This document shows positions 1 to 7,896 of a stretch of 41,167 nucleotides of DNA, piece after piece. This DNA is from Thermodesulfovibrionia bacterium. Lineage in GTDB: Bacteria; Nitrospirota; Thermodesulfovibrionia; UBA6902. Where the stretch lies: assembly GCA_020057065.1 (NCBI GenBank), contig JAGVGM010000306.1:1-41167 (forward strand), read 5' to 3'. The position numbers and the translations under genes were made by a program. The notes under the pieces are model-generated. The model was given only the letters and a program-made list of their open reading frames with translations. It was not told the origin of the DNA and ran no database searches. Position 1 is the first letter of the stretch; the number at the start of each line of letters is the position of its first letter.

Positions 1-103
1 CGGAGCAGAAAGATCAAACATTAGCAAAAAAAGCTGCTTGAAGAATAACAATTAAATGGGAGCCATAAATAAATTTCAACTAAAAACTTGACATCTTCCA
101 TAA

Positions 104-168
104 CAGTGTGACATGACAAAAGCTGCACGAAATTGTCACTGTGCCAGATTTTTATTCAGTCACAGTGA
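104..168. promoter_or_regulatory. Cluster of CACAGTGACA-like dyads, candidate upstream activator sites
   Basis: Three related elements are visible: CAGTGTGACA (104-113), TGTCACTGTG (134-143, inverted) and CAGTCACAGTGA (157-168). Their spacing, 220-280 bases upstream of the sigma-54-like promoter at 387-404, is typical of enhancer-binding-protein sites. The activator identity is unknown; a PrsR-like regulator of PEP-CTERM genes is only a guess. Confidence 0.35.
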
Positions 169-386
169 AAAACAATAATTTTCTCCTCAACGATATTTGC
201 CAATAATTGCTTTTTATGCTTATTAAACAATAAGTTTATCTGGGCCTGTTTTTCTTGACCTTACTTTTCTTAAATAGATATCCCCTTCTTTCATTAATTA
301 CTCTAATAAGGAAAGCATATTCTAAAGAAACAACCCCGAGATCAATTTGCTTCATTAATTCAATACGTTATAATTTCCCAAAAAAA

Positions 387-404
387 TTGGCATACTCTTT
401 GCTT
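387..404 (+). promoter_or_regulatory. Sigma-54-like promoter (-24/-12)
   Basis: TTGGCATACTCTTTGCTT has the -24 GG and -12 GC exactly 12 bases apart, matching TGGCAC-N5-TTGCW with one mismatch in the -24 box. It faces the PEP-CTERM gene at 766, leaving a long leader of about 350 bases. PEP-CTERM genes are under sigma-54 control in several exosortase-bearing bacteria, which fits. Confidence 0.55.
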
Positions 405-614
405 TAAAAAGTACGGGGACACGAAAAGTAATTTTGGGCTATACGATTATCAATACTCTCAACCCCAGCTAACTCTTCTATTTATTCGTGGCTAACGTGT
501 TCCTGACAGTATCAAACATGGAGGGCTTTGATCACAGCTTATGAGAAGACAAGCTGATATCAATTCCTGAAACTATCCTTGATAGTTTTTATATTAAATC
601 AAAATGGAGGGGAC

Positions 615-703
615 ATGACAATCAAAAACAAATCTCAGCCGCTATTCTTTCTATAGTTCTCGCTATAACAACTTTAAGTAGGGGGCAAATCATCAAAGTG
701 TAA
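615..703 (+). pseudogene. Decayed start of a secreted-protein gene (signal-peptide remnant)
   Basis: A strong ribosome site (GGAGGGG, 607-613) precedes ATG at 615, but the frame closes at a TAG after 13 codons. Shifting frame at about 632 gives a hydrophobic run ISAAILSIVLAITTLS, like the core of a signal peptide, ending at TAA 701-703. This looks like a start region plus signal peptide with a one-base frameshift and the rest lost. It lies between the sigma-54-like promoter and the intact secreted protein at 766. Chance similarity is possible. Confidence 0.3.
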
Positions 704-765
704 GATCAGTATTTTACACAATGAAAAACAATTAGCTTTTTATTTTAGAAAGGCAGGGAAACTCA

Positions 766-1350
766 ATGAAAAATCTTCATATTGCTTTAATAGCAACAAT
801 ACTGATATTTGCGCTGAAAGCTCCAGTGCAAGCAAACCTGATAGACAGAGGCAACGGGCTTATATATGATGATGATCTGAATATTACGTGGCTTCAGGAT
901 GCAAACTTGTCAGGCGCTACAATGACATGGCTTGCTGCCACCTCATGGGCAGACACTTTAATGTACCAGGGTTTTGATGACTGGCGGCTTCCTGTATCCG
1001 ATAGTTCATGCACCGGCAACAGTTGCACGGAAAGTGAAATGGGACATATCTTTTACAACGAGGCAATAACTTCAGACTCCAGCGGACTTTTTCAGAATGT
1101 TAAACCTTCAATATACTGGTCGGCTTCTGAATATGAAATTGATCCTTCGCAATCCTGGCGTTTTAGCCTCAAATACGGCACACAAGGGACCAGCAGCAAA
1201 GAGACAACACGATATGCCTGGGCCGTCAGAACCGGTGATGTAGCGCCTCCGGTCGCCCCTGAACCGGTGAGCTCTATACTTTTTCTGACAGGAGGAACTG
1301 TTTTAGCTATAAAACGATATAAAGGCAAAAAACGAACAGTTAATTCATAA
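766..1350 (+). CDS. Secreted DUF1566 (Lcl C-terminal domain) protein with PEP-CTERM sorting tail
   Basis: The 194-residue product starts with a signal peptide (residues 1-23, cleavage after VQA). It then has one DUF1566/Lcl-type domain, shown by GNGLIYDDDLNITWLQDAN near 29-47, FDDWRLP near 70-76 and the YWSASEY and YAWAVRTGD motifs near 117-158. The C-terminus (about 164-194) is a PEP-CTERM signal: the PEP tripeptide in APEPVSS, a hydrophobic helix, then a basic KRYKGKKR tail. Such tails are recognised by exosortase and linked to surface or exopolysaccharide delivery; no exosortase gene is in the window. Start is preceded by AGGGAAACTCA. The gene at 37861-39810 carries two copies of the same DUF1566 domain but no PEP-CTERM tail. 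Ligand and exact role are unknown. Confidence 0.8.
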   Translation: MKNLHIALIATILIFALKAPVQANLIDRGNGLIYDDDLNITWLQDANLSGATMTWLAATSWADTLMYQGFDDWRLPVSDSSCTGNSCTESEMGHIFYNEAITSDSSGLFQNVKPSIYWSASEYEIDPSQSWRFSLKYGTQGTSSKETTRYAWAVRTGDVAPPVAPEPVSSILFLTGGTVLAIKRYKGKKRTVNS

Positions 1351-1380
1351 CGAATCCCATTCAGACAATCGCACATAATG

Positions 1381-1426
1381 GAAGTCTGTGGAAGAATCTA
1401 TTATAGAAATTCTGAAGCAGACTTTC
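1381..1426. terminator. Imperfect hairpin between convergent genes, possible terminator
   Basis: GAAGTCTG at 1381-1388 pairs with CAGACTTTC at 1418-1426, with further pairing inside (GAATCT with AGAAATTC) around an AT-rich loop. It lies between the convergent ends of the DUF1566 gene and rnhB. A short T-rich run follows on the plus strand. Weak evidence from position and dyad only. Confidence 0.3.
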
Positions 1427-1462
1427 ATGTTTTTGAGGGACGTCCAACATCCAGTCCAATTC

Positions 1463-2113
1463 TCAAAGAAGAGACATTGGTGCATCAAATACTTTTCTGA
1501 AGCTTTTTCTGTGAATTGGACATGGGCCATATGAGTTTATACATTCAATATGTTTCTTTGTGGGATATCCTTTGTGCTCCATAAATCCATACACAGGATA
1601 TTTTTCGTGATAATCAAGCATAATGTCGTCTCTTACCACTTTTGCAACAATTGATGCTGCAGCTATTGAAGCGCTTACAGATTCTCCTCTTATTATTGAT
1701 TGCTGCCTGATATCAATGTCTGCAAGTTTAACAGCGTCTATTAATAAGATATCCGGCCCTATTCCAAGGTCATCAACAGCAAGTTTCATTGCAAATTTTG
1801 TTGATTGAAGTATGTTAATCCTGTCAATAACATCAGCCTCAACTATTCCAACACCAACTGAAATGGCGTGATGAACAATTTTCCAGAAAAGACTTTTCTT
1901 TTCACTTTCAGCAACAATCTTTTTTGAATCCCTGATTCCTTCTATAACAAGACCTGCAGGAAATATTACAGCAGCAGCCACGACTGGGCCGGCAAGAGGC
2001 CCCCTTCCGGCTTCATCTATACCTGCAATTATTGGATGTTTCAGGCGAATTTGTTCGTCAAATAAAAAAATAGGCGGTGCAGTTATCTTTCTATCAGATT
2101 TACTGGAGGGCAT
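1463..2113 (-). CDS. rnhB: Ribonuclease HII
   Basis: This 216-residue enzyme cleaves the RNA strand of RNA-DNA hybrids and removes single ribonucleotides from DNA, using a two-metal mechanism. The diagnostic N-terminal motif GIDEAGRGPLAGPVVAAAV (about residues 31-49) supplies the first Asp-Glu pair. RDSKK, LLIDAVKL and SIAAASIVAKVVRD follow in the usual family order, and length is normal (200-220). It is the last gene of the trmD-rplS-rnhB run, the common bacterial arrangement. A 166-base gap separates it from rplS. No good ribosome site is visible in front of the ATG, so the start is less certain than the assignment. Confidence 0.95.
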   Translation of the reverse strand: MPSSKSDRKITAPPIFLFDEQIRLKHPIIAGIDEAGRGPLAGPVVAAAVIFPAGLVIEGIRDSKKIVAESEKKSLFWKIVHHAISVGVGIVEADVIDRINILQSTKFAMKLAVDDLGIGPDILLIDAVKLADIDIRQQSIIRGESVSASIAAASIVAKVVRDDIMLDYHEKYPVYGFMEHKGYPTKKHIECINSYGPCPIHRKSFRKVFDAPMSLL

Positions 2114-2230
2114 AAGAATTTTAAATTTAAAACTTAATGCACAAAAAGGCCGTTCCCGCTTTTTTGAAATCCTTCCTGATGTTAGAATATATTTTCTTAA
2201 AAAAACATGAAAGATTCCGGTTAAGCATGT

Positions 2231-2244
2231 CTGCCGACAGGCAG
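2231..2244. repeat. Small palindrome CTGCCGACAGGCAG in the rplS-rnhB gap
   Basis: A 5-bp stem with a GACA loop, of the CTGCC/GGCAG type often scattered as short interspersed palindromes in related genomes. It is the only obvious structure in the 166-base rplS-rnhB gap and could affect mRNA stability or processing. Confidence 0.4.
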
Positions 2245-2279
2245 GCCCGAATTACAACTCAAATACTATTACTTAAATT

Positions 2280-2648
2280 TCAGACAGTTTTACTTTTTTT
2301 CCCGGAAAAAGCTTTTTCCTTAACCTTTGTGGCGGCCTTACCCTTTTTATCCCTGAGATAATAAAGCTTGGCCCTTCTTACATGACCTTCCTTGATGACT
2401 TTAATGCTTTCAATCAGTGGCGAAAGCATCGGGAATATTTTTTCTACGCCGACGCCGTATGATATTTTTCTTACCATGAAGGTCTCACGTGTGCCGCTTC
2501 CTTTTATTCCTATGACAACACCTGTATAAGCCTGAACTCTCTCTTTATCGCCTTCTTTTATTTTCATGTTCACGGTAATTGTATCGCCAACCCTGAAATT
2601 CTGGATATCCCTTTTATATCCCTCTTCTACTGTTTTTATGGCATTCAT
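2280..2648 (-). CDS. rplS: 50S ribosomal protein L19
   Basis: The 122-residue product matches L19, which sits at the interface of the ribosomal subunits. [20 protein letters not shown] (about 19-38), the central [20 protein letters not shown] and the [17 protein letters not shown] tail are family signatures. It is slightly longer than the usual 113-118 residues because of a lysine-rich C-terminal extension ([15 protein letters not shown]). The start is fixed by AGGAGG eight bases upstream, which lies inside the last codons of trmD, three bases away, so the two are probably translationally coupled. Confidence 0.96.
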   Translation of the reverse strand: MNAIKTVEEGYKRDIQNFRVGDTITVNMKIKEGDKERVQAYTGVVIGIKGSGTRETFMVRKISYGVGVEKIFPMLSPLIESIKVIKEGHVRRAKLYYLRDKKGKAATKVKEKAFSGKKSKTV

Positions 2649-2651
2649 TAT

Positions 2652-3380
2652 CTATTCCTCCTCTATACTGTTAAGTATTTTTTTATCTATGTCCGTCAGT
2701 TCTAATTTTTCTATAAGATCAGGCCTTATTTTAATCGTTTTCTTTAATGCCTCTTTTCTCCTCCATAACCATATCTCTTTGTGGTTCCCGGAGACAAGCA
2801 CATTTGGAACCGGCATCCCTCTGAATTCCCTCGGTCTTGTATAATGCGGGTAATCAAACAACCCCCAGGAAAATGACTCGTCTTCAGCTGACTTTTCGTC
2901 TCCGAGGGCCCCGGGTATAAGCCTTGTCACCGCATCAATTATAACAAGGGCAGCAAGTTCACCACCTGTTATTACATAATCTCCTATTGAGATTTCCTCA
3001 TCTACCAGTACTTTTACTCTCTCATCAATACCTTCATAACGTCCGCAGATAAATATAAATCTCCGGTCCTCCTTTGCATAAGCCTCGGCCTTAGATTGAT
3101 CAAAAGTCACACCCTGAGGGCTCAGTAGAATAACCTTTCTCGGTTCACCATCTTTTTTAAGATAATCCACTATCCTGAATATAGGCTCCGGCTTAAAAAC
3201 CATTCCGGCCCCTCCGCCGTAAGGACTGTCATCTACTGTCCTGTGGGGGCCTGAAGCAAAGTCACGTATATTATACAGTTTTATGTCAAGTAAATTTTTC
3301 TCACGTGCCCGTTTAATAATACTTTCATTCAGATATGCTGTCAGTATATCGGGGAAGAGCGTCAGGACATCACATTTCAT
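2652..3380 (-). CDS. trmD: tRNA (guanine-37-N1)-methyltransferase
   Basis: TrmD methylates G37 next to the anticodon using S-adenosylmethionine and prevents frameshifting. The 242-residue protein shows the SPOUT-class deep-knot signatures: [16 protein letters not shown] (about 53-68), [13 protein letters not shown] (about 110-122) and [20 protein letters not shown] (about 132-151), plus [14 protein letters not shown]. The usual upstream partner rimM is missing; instead a palindromic repeat ends just before the start. The only ribosome-site-like sequence (GGAG, 10 bases from the ATG) is provided by the edge of that repeat. It is followed tightly by rplS. Confidence 0.96.
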   Translation of the reverse strand: MKCDVLTLFPDILTAYLNESIIKRAREKNLLDIKLYNIRDFASGPHRTVDDSPYGGGAGMVFKPEPIFRIVDYLKKDGEPRKVILLSPQGVTFDQSKAEAYAKEDRRFIFICGRYEGIDERVKVLVDEEISIGDYVITGGELAALVIIDAVTRLIPGALGDEKSAEDESFSWGLFDYPHYTRPREFRGMPVPNVLVSGNHKEIWLWRRKEALKKTIKIRPDLIEKLELTDIDKKILNSIEEE

Positions 3381-3388
3381 TAAAAAAA

Positions 3389-3468
3389 ATCTCCGCAGAT
3401 TACACAGATTTCCACAGATTTTTCTGAAACACTCTACTTTATCTGTGTAATCTGCGAAATCTGCGGAT
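3389..3468. repeat. Imperfect palindrome built of CAGATT units, in the place of rimM
   Basis: The left arm (3389-3420) contains CTCCGCAGATTACACAGATT and the right arm (3440-3468) is its imperfect reverse complement, with repeated CAGATT/AATCTG units. The arms are separated by about 20 bases and could form one long hairpin. It fills most of the 100-base gap between khpA and trmD and ends 8 bases before the trmD start. It resembles interspersed repeats of the same CACAGATT style at 7460-7590. Confidence 0.75.
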
Positions 3469-3487
3469 AAAATTTATAATCATTTTT

Positions 3488-3718
3488 CTATTCCAATATC
3501 TCAAGAACACACCTCTTGCCAAGTTTCGTCCCGGATGCGCTCAGGATAGTTCTCATTGACCGGGCTGTTTTCCCCTGTTTCCCGATTACCTTGCCAAGAT
3601 CAGATGTAGCAACACGGAGTTCATAAACAGTGGTTCTTTCCCCGTCCACTTCTGCCACTGACACCTCCTCCGGTTTATCCACAAGAGCCTTCGCAATTTG
3701 CTCAATGAGTGATTTCAT
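3488..3718 (-). CDS. khpA: KH-domain RNA-binding protein KhpA
   Basis: A 76-residue single KH-domain protein of the KhpA/YlqC family, which binds RNA and is typically encoded directly after rpsP. The core [18 protein letters not shown] carries the GxxG loop (GKQG) that contacts RNA. I place the start at ATG 3718: GGAGG lies five bases upstream, whereas the GTG two codons earlier would overlap that ribosome site. It follows rpsP by 27 bases. rimM would be expected next but is not there. Confidence 0.9.
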   Translation of the reverse strand: MKSLIEQIAKALVDKPEEVSVAEVDGERTTVYELRVATSDLGKVIGKQGKTARSMRTILSASGTKLGKRCVLEILE

Positions 3719-3745
3719 ATCCACCTCCAGGAATTCGGACTGTTT

Positions 3746-3982
3746 TTAAAGGCCCGAAATTTTCAAAAGTTTCTTCACAACGGAAGTAGGTTGTGCTCCG
3801 CAGCCAAGCCAATACTTGGCCCTTTCCGTGTCTACCTTAATTTCAGAAGGGGTTTTCATAGGATCATATGTTCCAATGATCTCAATAAACGGGCCGTCTC
3901 TTCTCACTTTTGATTCAGCAACGATCACTCTGTAAAAAGGCTTCTTCTTTTTTCCTTTTCTTGTTAATCTTATTTTTACCAA
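3746..3982 (-). CDS. rpsP: 30S ribosomal protein S16
   Basis: The 78-residue product matches S16 (VKIRLTRKGKKKKPFYRVIV, IGTYDP, RAKYWLGCGAQPTSVVKKLL). The best start is TTG at 3982: GGAGG lies seven bases upstream and the protein then begins exactly at the conserved (M)VKIRLTRKG. A frame opening at 4000 would place the ribosome site inside the gene and add six foreign residues. A UUG start on a highly expressed ribosomal gene is uncommon. It sits between ffh and khpA in the classic order. Confidence 0.93.
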   Translation of the reverse strand: MVKIRLTRKGKKKKPFYRVIVAESKVRRDGPFIEIIGTYDPMKTPSEIKVDTERAKYWLGCGAQPTSVVKKLLKISGL

Positions 3983-4058
3983 ATTCTTTCCTCCATACAA
4001 CTAATTTCGATGATAAAGCATACAAAATTTTCAATGTATTTTCAAGTTCTAAATGAAT

Positions 4059-5369
4059 CTAAAACTGCGGCATCCTGAATTTGCCGCTCTTAAATCTCTT
4101 CAGCATTTTCTTCATTTCCAGATACTGTTTAAGCAGCCTGTTCACATCGGCTACGGTCGTACCACTCCCGTCGGCAATCCTCTTTTTTCGGCTGCCGCCA
4201 AGTATAACATAATTTCTTCTTTCCTGTACCGTCATTGAATTGATAATTGCCTCAACCTTGGCAAAAGCGCTATTGTCTATATTAACACCTTTCATTTGCT
4301 TGCCAAGCCCGGGTATCATCCCGAGAATATTTTCAAGAGGCCCCATTTTCTTGAGCTGTTTTAACTGATTTTTGAGATCTTCAAAGGTAAAACTGTCTTT
4401 TTTTAGTTTTTCCTCGAGCTTAAGGGCTTCCTCCATATCAACAGCTTCCTGTGCTTTTTCTACAAGCGATATTACATCACCCATGCCGAGAATCCTCGAG
4501 GCCATCCTCTCAGGATGAAATGTCTCAAGAAATTCGATCTTTTCGCCTACTCCGATCAATTTAATCGGTTTGCCGGTTACGGCAACGATTGATAAAGCGG
4601 CGCCTCCGCGAGCATCTCCGTCCATCTTCGTAAGAATAACTCCGTCAATGTCGAGTCTGTCATTAAAAGACTTCGCAATATTTACGGCATCCTGTCCTGT
4701 CATGGCATCGGCGACAAGCAGAATTTCCTTGGGATTTGCTTCCTTTTTCAGATTTTCAAGTTCCTTCATCAATTGCTCGTCAATATGGAGTCGTCCGGCA
4801 GTGTCAAGTATTAAGACGTCCCTTCCCTCCTGATTTGACTTTTTGAGCGCTTCTGAAAAAATCCTAACAGGTTCATCTCCGGGTCTTGTTGCATAAACCG
4901 GCACATCTATCTGTGCCCCGAGCGCCTTTAACTGATCGATAGCAGCGGGTCGTCCTGTATCAAGGGCGACAAGCATTGGTCTTCTGCCTTCTTTTTTGAA
5001 ATTATTTGCGAGCTTGGCAGAAGTCGTTGTTTTACCCGAACCGTGAAGACCTACAAGCATGATAATTGTGGGAGGATTGGGGGCCAGATTGATCTTACGG
5101 AATCCTCCGCCCATGAGCGCGCAGAGTTCGTCATGAACGATTTTTACAACCTGCTGTCCCGGGGTAATGCTCTCAATTACCTCTTTGCCTGCAGCCCGCT
5201 GCTTTACCTTATCGGTGAAGTCCTTTACCACCTTGAAGTTCACATCGGCCTCAAGGAGCGCCATCCTGATCTCCTTCATGGCTTCGGCAATATCAGCCTC
5301 TTTCAGAAGACCCCGGCCTTTTAACTTCTTAAATATTCCTTCTAATTTTTCTGATAATGATTCGAACAT
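4059..5369 (-). CDS. ffh: Signal recognition particle protein Ffh (SRP54)
   Basis: Ffh binds the 4.5S RNA and signal sequences and delivers ribosomes to FtsY at the membrane. The 436-residue protein has the N domain (1-90), a GTPase G domain with GLHGSGKTTTSAKLA (about 107-121), DTAGRLHID (about 190), TKMDGDARGG (about 247) and GVGEKIEFLE. A methionine-rich M domain follows from about 300, with RNA-binding GSGTTVADVNRLLKQY near 400. Length is typical. It starts the ffh-rpsP-khpA-trmD-rplS-rnhB run, but a palindromic repeat and 160 bases separate it from trxB upstream. Confidence 0.97.
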   Translation of the reverse strand: MFESLSEKLEGIFKKLKGRGLLKEADIAEAMKEIRMALLEADVNFKVVKDFTDKVKQRAAGKEVIESITPGQQVVKIVHDELCALMGGGFRKINLAPNPPTIIMLVGLHGSGKTTTSAKLANNFKKEGRRPMLVALDTGRPAAIDQLKALGAQIDVPVYATRPGDEPVRIFSEALKKSNQEGRDVLILDTAGRLHIDEQLMKELENLKKEANPKEILLVADAMTGQDAVNIAKSFNDRLDIDGVILTKMDGDARGGAALSIVAVTGKPIKLIGVGEKIEFLETFHPERMASRILGMGDVISLVEKAQEAVDMEEALKLEEKLKKDSFTFEDLKNQLKQLKKMGPLENILGMIPGLGKQMKGVNIDNSAFAKVEAIINSMTVQERRNYVILGGSRKKRIADGSGTTVADVNRLLKQYLEMKKMLKRFKSGKFRMPQF

Positions 5370-5408
5370 GTTTAGTTTTTATCTGTTAGCTATTATATTC
5401 TTACTGTT

Positions 5409-5472
5409 GTCATTCCGGCTTGTCCGGAATCTTCCCATTTAATAAAAAGGATTCCCGACAAGCGGGAATGAC
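5409..5472. repeat. Interspersed inverted repeat with compensated arms (trxB-ffh gap)
   Basis: The 23-bp arms at 5409-5431 and 5450-5472 are reverse complements except for two positions. Those two changes preserve the small internal hairpin of each arm (ATTCCGG/CCGGAAT on the left, ATTCCCG/CGGGAAT on the right). This is the GTCATTCC...GGAATGAC type of repeat, also seen as part of the element at 34197-34349 and at the ends of the one at 40021-40155. It may act as a transcription terminator or mRNA stabiliser after trxB. Confidence 0.8.
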
Positions 5473-5529
5473 GTTTGCGATGGTATTTAAATACGTAAAT
5501 CTTAATTGTGCATTACTAATTCTTAATTA

Positions 5530-6453
5530 TCAAAAATTCTCCTCTATATACTTCTCTGCCGCCATTGCCGCCGTTGCTCCGTCACCAACAGCCGTAGCGA
5601 TCTGCTTCAATGGTTTATTTCTTACATCCCCGGCAGCAAATATACCAGGTACCGATGCAGACATATTCTCATCAGTGATAATATAATTGTTTTCATTAAG
5701 AGCCACCAATCCCTTCAGGAACTCTGTATTTGGGTTATATCCTATGTAAATGAACACTCCCTGAACATCAAGAGCGGATTTTTCACCGGTCTTTATATCT
5801 TTTACATGTAATACATTAACGCCAGCGTCATCGCCGTCTATTTTATCTGCGACTGAATTCCAGACAAATTTAATTTTAGGATTTGAAAAAGCCCTCTCCT
5901 GCAATATCTTCTCTGCCCTCAGCTCGTCCCTCCTGTGGATAACATAAACAATTTCGGCAAATTTGGTCAGAAAGATCGCCTCCTGAACAGCAGAATCTCC
6001 CCCGCCTACTACAGCTATTCTCTTTTCTCTGTAAAATGCCCCGTCGCAGGTAGCGCAGTATGAAACCCCTCTGCCTCTGAACTGATTTTCACCTTCTATT
6101 CTTAAAGGACGCGGATGCGCTCCCGTAGCGAGTATAATGCCTTTAGCCTCGTACTGCTGATTGTCTTCAAGGATTATTTTCTTAATGTTGTTATTAAGAA
6201 CAATGCCATATACAGTCCCCTGAATTATTTCCAGTCCAAACCTTACCGCCTGTTTTTCCATCTTCCGGGCAAGTTCAACACCCATAATGCCTTCTTCAAA
6301 ACCGGGATAATTTTCTACCCATTCAGTGGTCGTAACAAGGCCGCCCGGCAAACCTTTTTCAATAAGGAGGCTCTTAAGTCTTGCCCTTGAAGTATAAAGC
6401 CCTGCCGTTAGTCCGGCAGGGCCTCCACCGATGATCACAACATCATATTTCAT
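5530..6453 (-). CDS. trxB: Thioredoxin reductase
   Basis: A 307-residue FAD- and NADPH-dependent flavoprotein that reduces thioredoxin. The FAD-binding GGGPAGLTAGLY lies at about 9-20, the redox-active CATC at 133-136 (followed by DG), the NADPH-binding VVGGGDSAVQEA near 148-159, and the C-terminal FAD site PGIFAAGDVRNKPLKQIATA near 269-288. Length is typical. trxA ends one base before its start, so trxA-trxB form a tight two-gene operon. Confidence 0.95.
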   Translation of the reverse strand: MKYDVVIIGGGPAGLTAGLYTSRARLKSLLIEKGLPGGLVTTTEWVENYPGFEEGIMGVELARKMEKQAVRFGLEIIQGTVYGIVLNNNIKKIILEDNQQYEAKGIILATGAHPRPLRIEGENQFRGRGVSYCATCDGAFYREKRIAVVGGGDSAVQEAIFLTKFAEIVYVIHRRDELRAEKILQERAFSNPKIKFVWNSVADKIDGDDAGVNVLHVKDIKTGEKSALDVQGVFIYIGYNPNTEFLKGLVALNENNYIITDENMSASVPGIFAAGDVRNKPLKQIATAVGDGATAAMAAEKYIEENF

Positions 6454-6454
6454 A

Positions 6455-6778
6455 TCACATCAGAGATTCGATCTTGGACTTAAGCTGAGCCTTCGGAACA
6501 GCCCCGACAACCTGATCCAGAATCTTTCCGTCTTTAAAAAATATAAGCGTAGGAATGCCTCTGATATTATGGCGGCTTGCAAGCTCAGGGTTTTCATCTG
6601 TATTTACCTTTGCAAACGTTACCTTGCCTGCATATTCCTTTGCAAGTTCTTCAATAACAGGACCTATTATCTTGCAAGGGCCACACCATGTTGCCCAGAA
6701 ATCAACCAGTACAAGACTCGGTAATTTTACAGTCTGGTCGAAAGAGTCAGCCGTAAGACTTTTTACTGCTTCTGACAT
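6455..6778 (-). CDS. trxA: Thioredoxin
   Basis: A 107-residue cytoplasmic disulfide reductant. The active site WCGPC lies at residues 31-35 within VDFWATWCGPCK. The buried Asp (VDFW, residue 26) and the cis-proline loop RGIPTLIFF near 73-81 are present. AGGAGG is eight bases upstream of the ATG. It is transcribed with trxB, its own reductase, and is divergent from the unknown gene at 6993; the 214-base AT-rich space between them must hold promoters for both directions. Confidence 0.96.
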   Translation of the reverse strand: MSEAVKSLTADSFDQTVKLPSLVLVDFWATWCGPCKIIGPVIEELAKEYAGKVTFAKVNTDENPELASRHNIRGIPTLIFFKDGKILDQVVGAVPKAQLKSKIESLM

Positions 6779-6992
6779 TAATATATCCTCCTCAACAAAA
6801 GATTTACAGTAAGTAATTATATTCTGCTAAAAAGTTCTTTGTCAATTTTTTGTAGCTTTAATAGTTTATCATGATATGAGCTTTAATAAATATAATTGAA
6901 AAATTCTTGGCACATATATACAATCTGTAACATCTCATTAATTGATAATTGTTAATTTATCATTGTTAAATATTTTTTATCAGGAGGCTTAA

Positions 6993-7379
6993 ATGTCAGA
7001 AATAAGAAGCCGTGAGGACAAACCCTTGCCGGGGATAGAATGCTCTGAAATATTGATACATGATGAAGACAACCTTGGTACAGGCGTTTTCACTACAGTG
7101 CTTGAGCCCGCTGCAATGTCAAAGATCAATCCGATATTAAGCTCAATAATTCATGAACCTGAGTTTCAGTTAATTGTCAATATAAATTCAGCAGAAAATG
7201 AAGTTACCGTTCTGCTTGGAAAGGCTGACAACAGTCCGGCAAGTTCCAGGGAAGTCTTTATACTGCCGGAAAAAATTGATACCTCAAAAGCACATCAGTT
7301 TGACACAATTTTCAAGGACTGGAAGATTACAGAATTGGAAATGAATGGCGAAGGTCTAAGCAAAGCACAATTGAAATAA
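6993..7379 (+). CDS. Conserved-looking protein of unknown function
   Basis: This 128-residue, acidic, soluble-looking protein is not one I recognise. It has no signal peptide, membrane helix or cysteine cluster (a single Cys, residue 18). The start is well supported: AGGAGG lies seven bases upstream. Predicted alternation of strands (FQLIVNINSAENEVTVLLGK, about 67-86) suggests a small alpha/beta fold, but no function is claimed. It is divergent from trxA and alone on its strand; repeat-rich non-coding DNA follows. Confidence 0.65.
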   Translation: MSEIRSREDKPLPGIECSEILIHDEDNLGTGVFTTVLEPAAMSKINPILSSIIHEPEFQLIVNINSAENEVTVLLGKADNSPASSREVFILPEKIDTSKAHQFDTIFKDWKITELEMNGEGLSKAQLK

Positions 7380-7459
7380 TCTCAGTGGAATCTCTCCTAC
7401 TGATTCAATTACAGCCTTCATTTTTCATATGATTTCAATAATCCCATAAAAAGCATTTG

Positions 7460-7590
7460 GCCACAGATAAACACAGATTAACACCGATAGAACAAAAACT
7501 TATATTTATTTTGTGATTCATCCAAAAGGTGAGCTCTGAACTTCTTGTAACTCAATTATAAATCCGCGTAAATCAGTGCAAATCAGTGGC
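7460..7590. repeat. Intergenic element with 29-bp imperfect terminal inverted repeats
   Basis: The left end (7460-7488, GCCACAGATAAACACAGATT...) and right end (7562-7590) match as inverted repeats at 21 of 29 positions. The inner 73 bases are AT-rich and non-coding. This is the common CACAGATTAACACAGAT style of interspersed element; its repeat unit resembles that at 3389-3468. No transposase is present, so it is MITE-like or a folded-RNA repeat. Confidence 0.7.
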
Positions 7591-7647
7591 TAACTGCCGT
7601 TTTTAGAATAATTACAAAAATAGAATCTGTGTGAAACTTGTCAACTT

Positions 7648-7666
7648 AATGACATTTTTTGTCATT
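7648..7666. promoter_or_regulatory. Perfect palindrome AATGACA-N5-TGTCATT, candidate activator site
   Basis: A 7-bp perfect dyad with a 5-base T spacer, 213 bases upstream of the sigma-54-like promoter at 7879. The TGACA/TGTCA half-sites resemble those upstream of the other sigma-54-like promoter (104-168), suggesting the same activator. Confidence 0.4.
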
Positions 7667-7878
7667 TGATAACATTTTCAACTTCATCATGTGACTCCTG
7701 CAAAGGTCATACATTGTTCTTATTGTCATTTCCATAAACCATAGTTCACGGCAAGTTTAAATGTCCTGTAATACCTTAATTTTATTGCATGACTATGATA
7801 AGTTCGGGATGACAGACACTGACATTTAAGGGTTTAGCAAGTTATGAATAATAAAAATTATGATGTTTTTATGTGACC

Positions 7879-7896
7879 TTGGAATAAAATTTGCAA
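7879..7896 (+). promoter_or_regulatory. Sigma-54-like promoter before the lytic transglycosylase
   Basis: TTGGAATAAAATTTGCAA carries GG and GC 12 bases apart with a perfect TTTGCA -12 box; the -24 box is TTGGAA rather than TTGGCA. It is 131 bases upstream of the ATG at 8028. Confidence 0.5.

Larger units (their letters stand above)
1..765. other. Intergenic leader, AT-rich, no intact gene
   Basis: No convincing coding frame crosses this stretch. It holds clustered TGACA/TGTCA dyads at 104-168, a sigma-54-like promoter at 387-404 and what looks like a decayed signal-peptide start at 615-703. All three point towards the secreted-protein gene at 766. The window edge cuts off whatever lies upstream. 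Confidence 0.6.

Noticed and set aside
1345-1530. Minus-strand open frame over the end of rnhB
   Set aside because: It overlaps the clear RNase HII C-terminus in another frame and has no ribosome site or known motif.
6907-6924. Possible sigma-54 promoter before the unknown gene at 6993
   Set aside because: The -24 box TTGGCAC is perfect, but the -12 position lacks GC (reads CA), so the spacing rule fails.
7460-7590. CRISPR-like array from repeated CACAGATT words
   Set aside because: Units are inverted and irregular with no equal-length spacers; no cas gene in the window.
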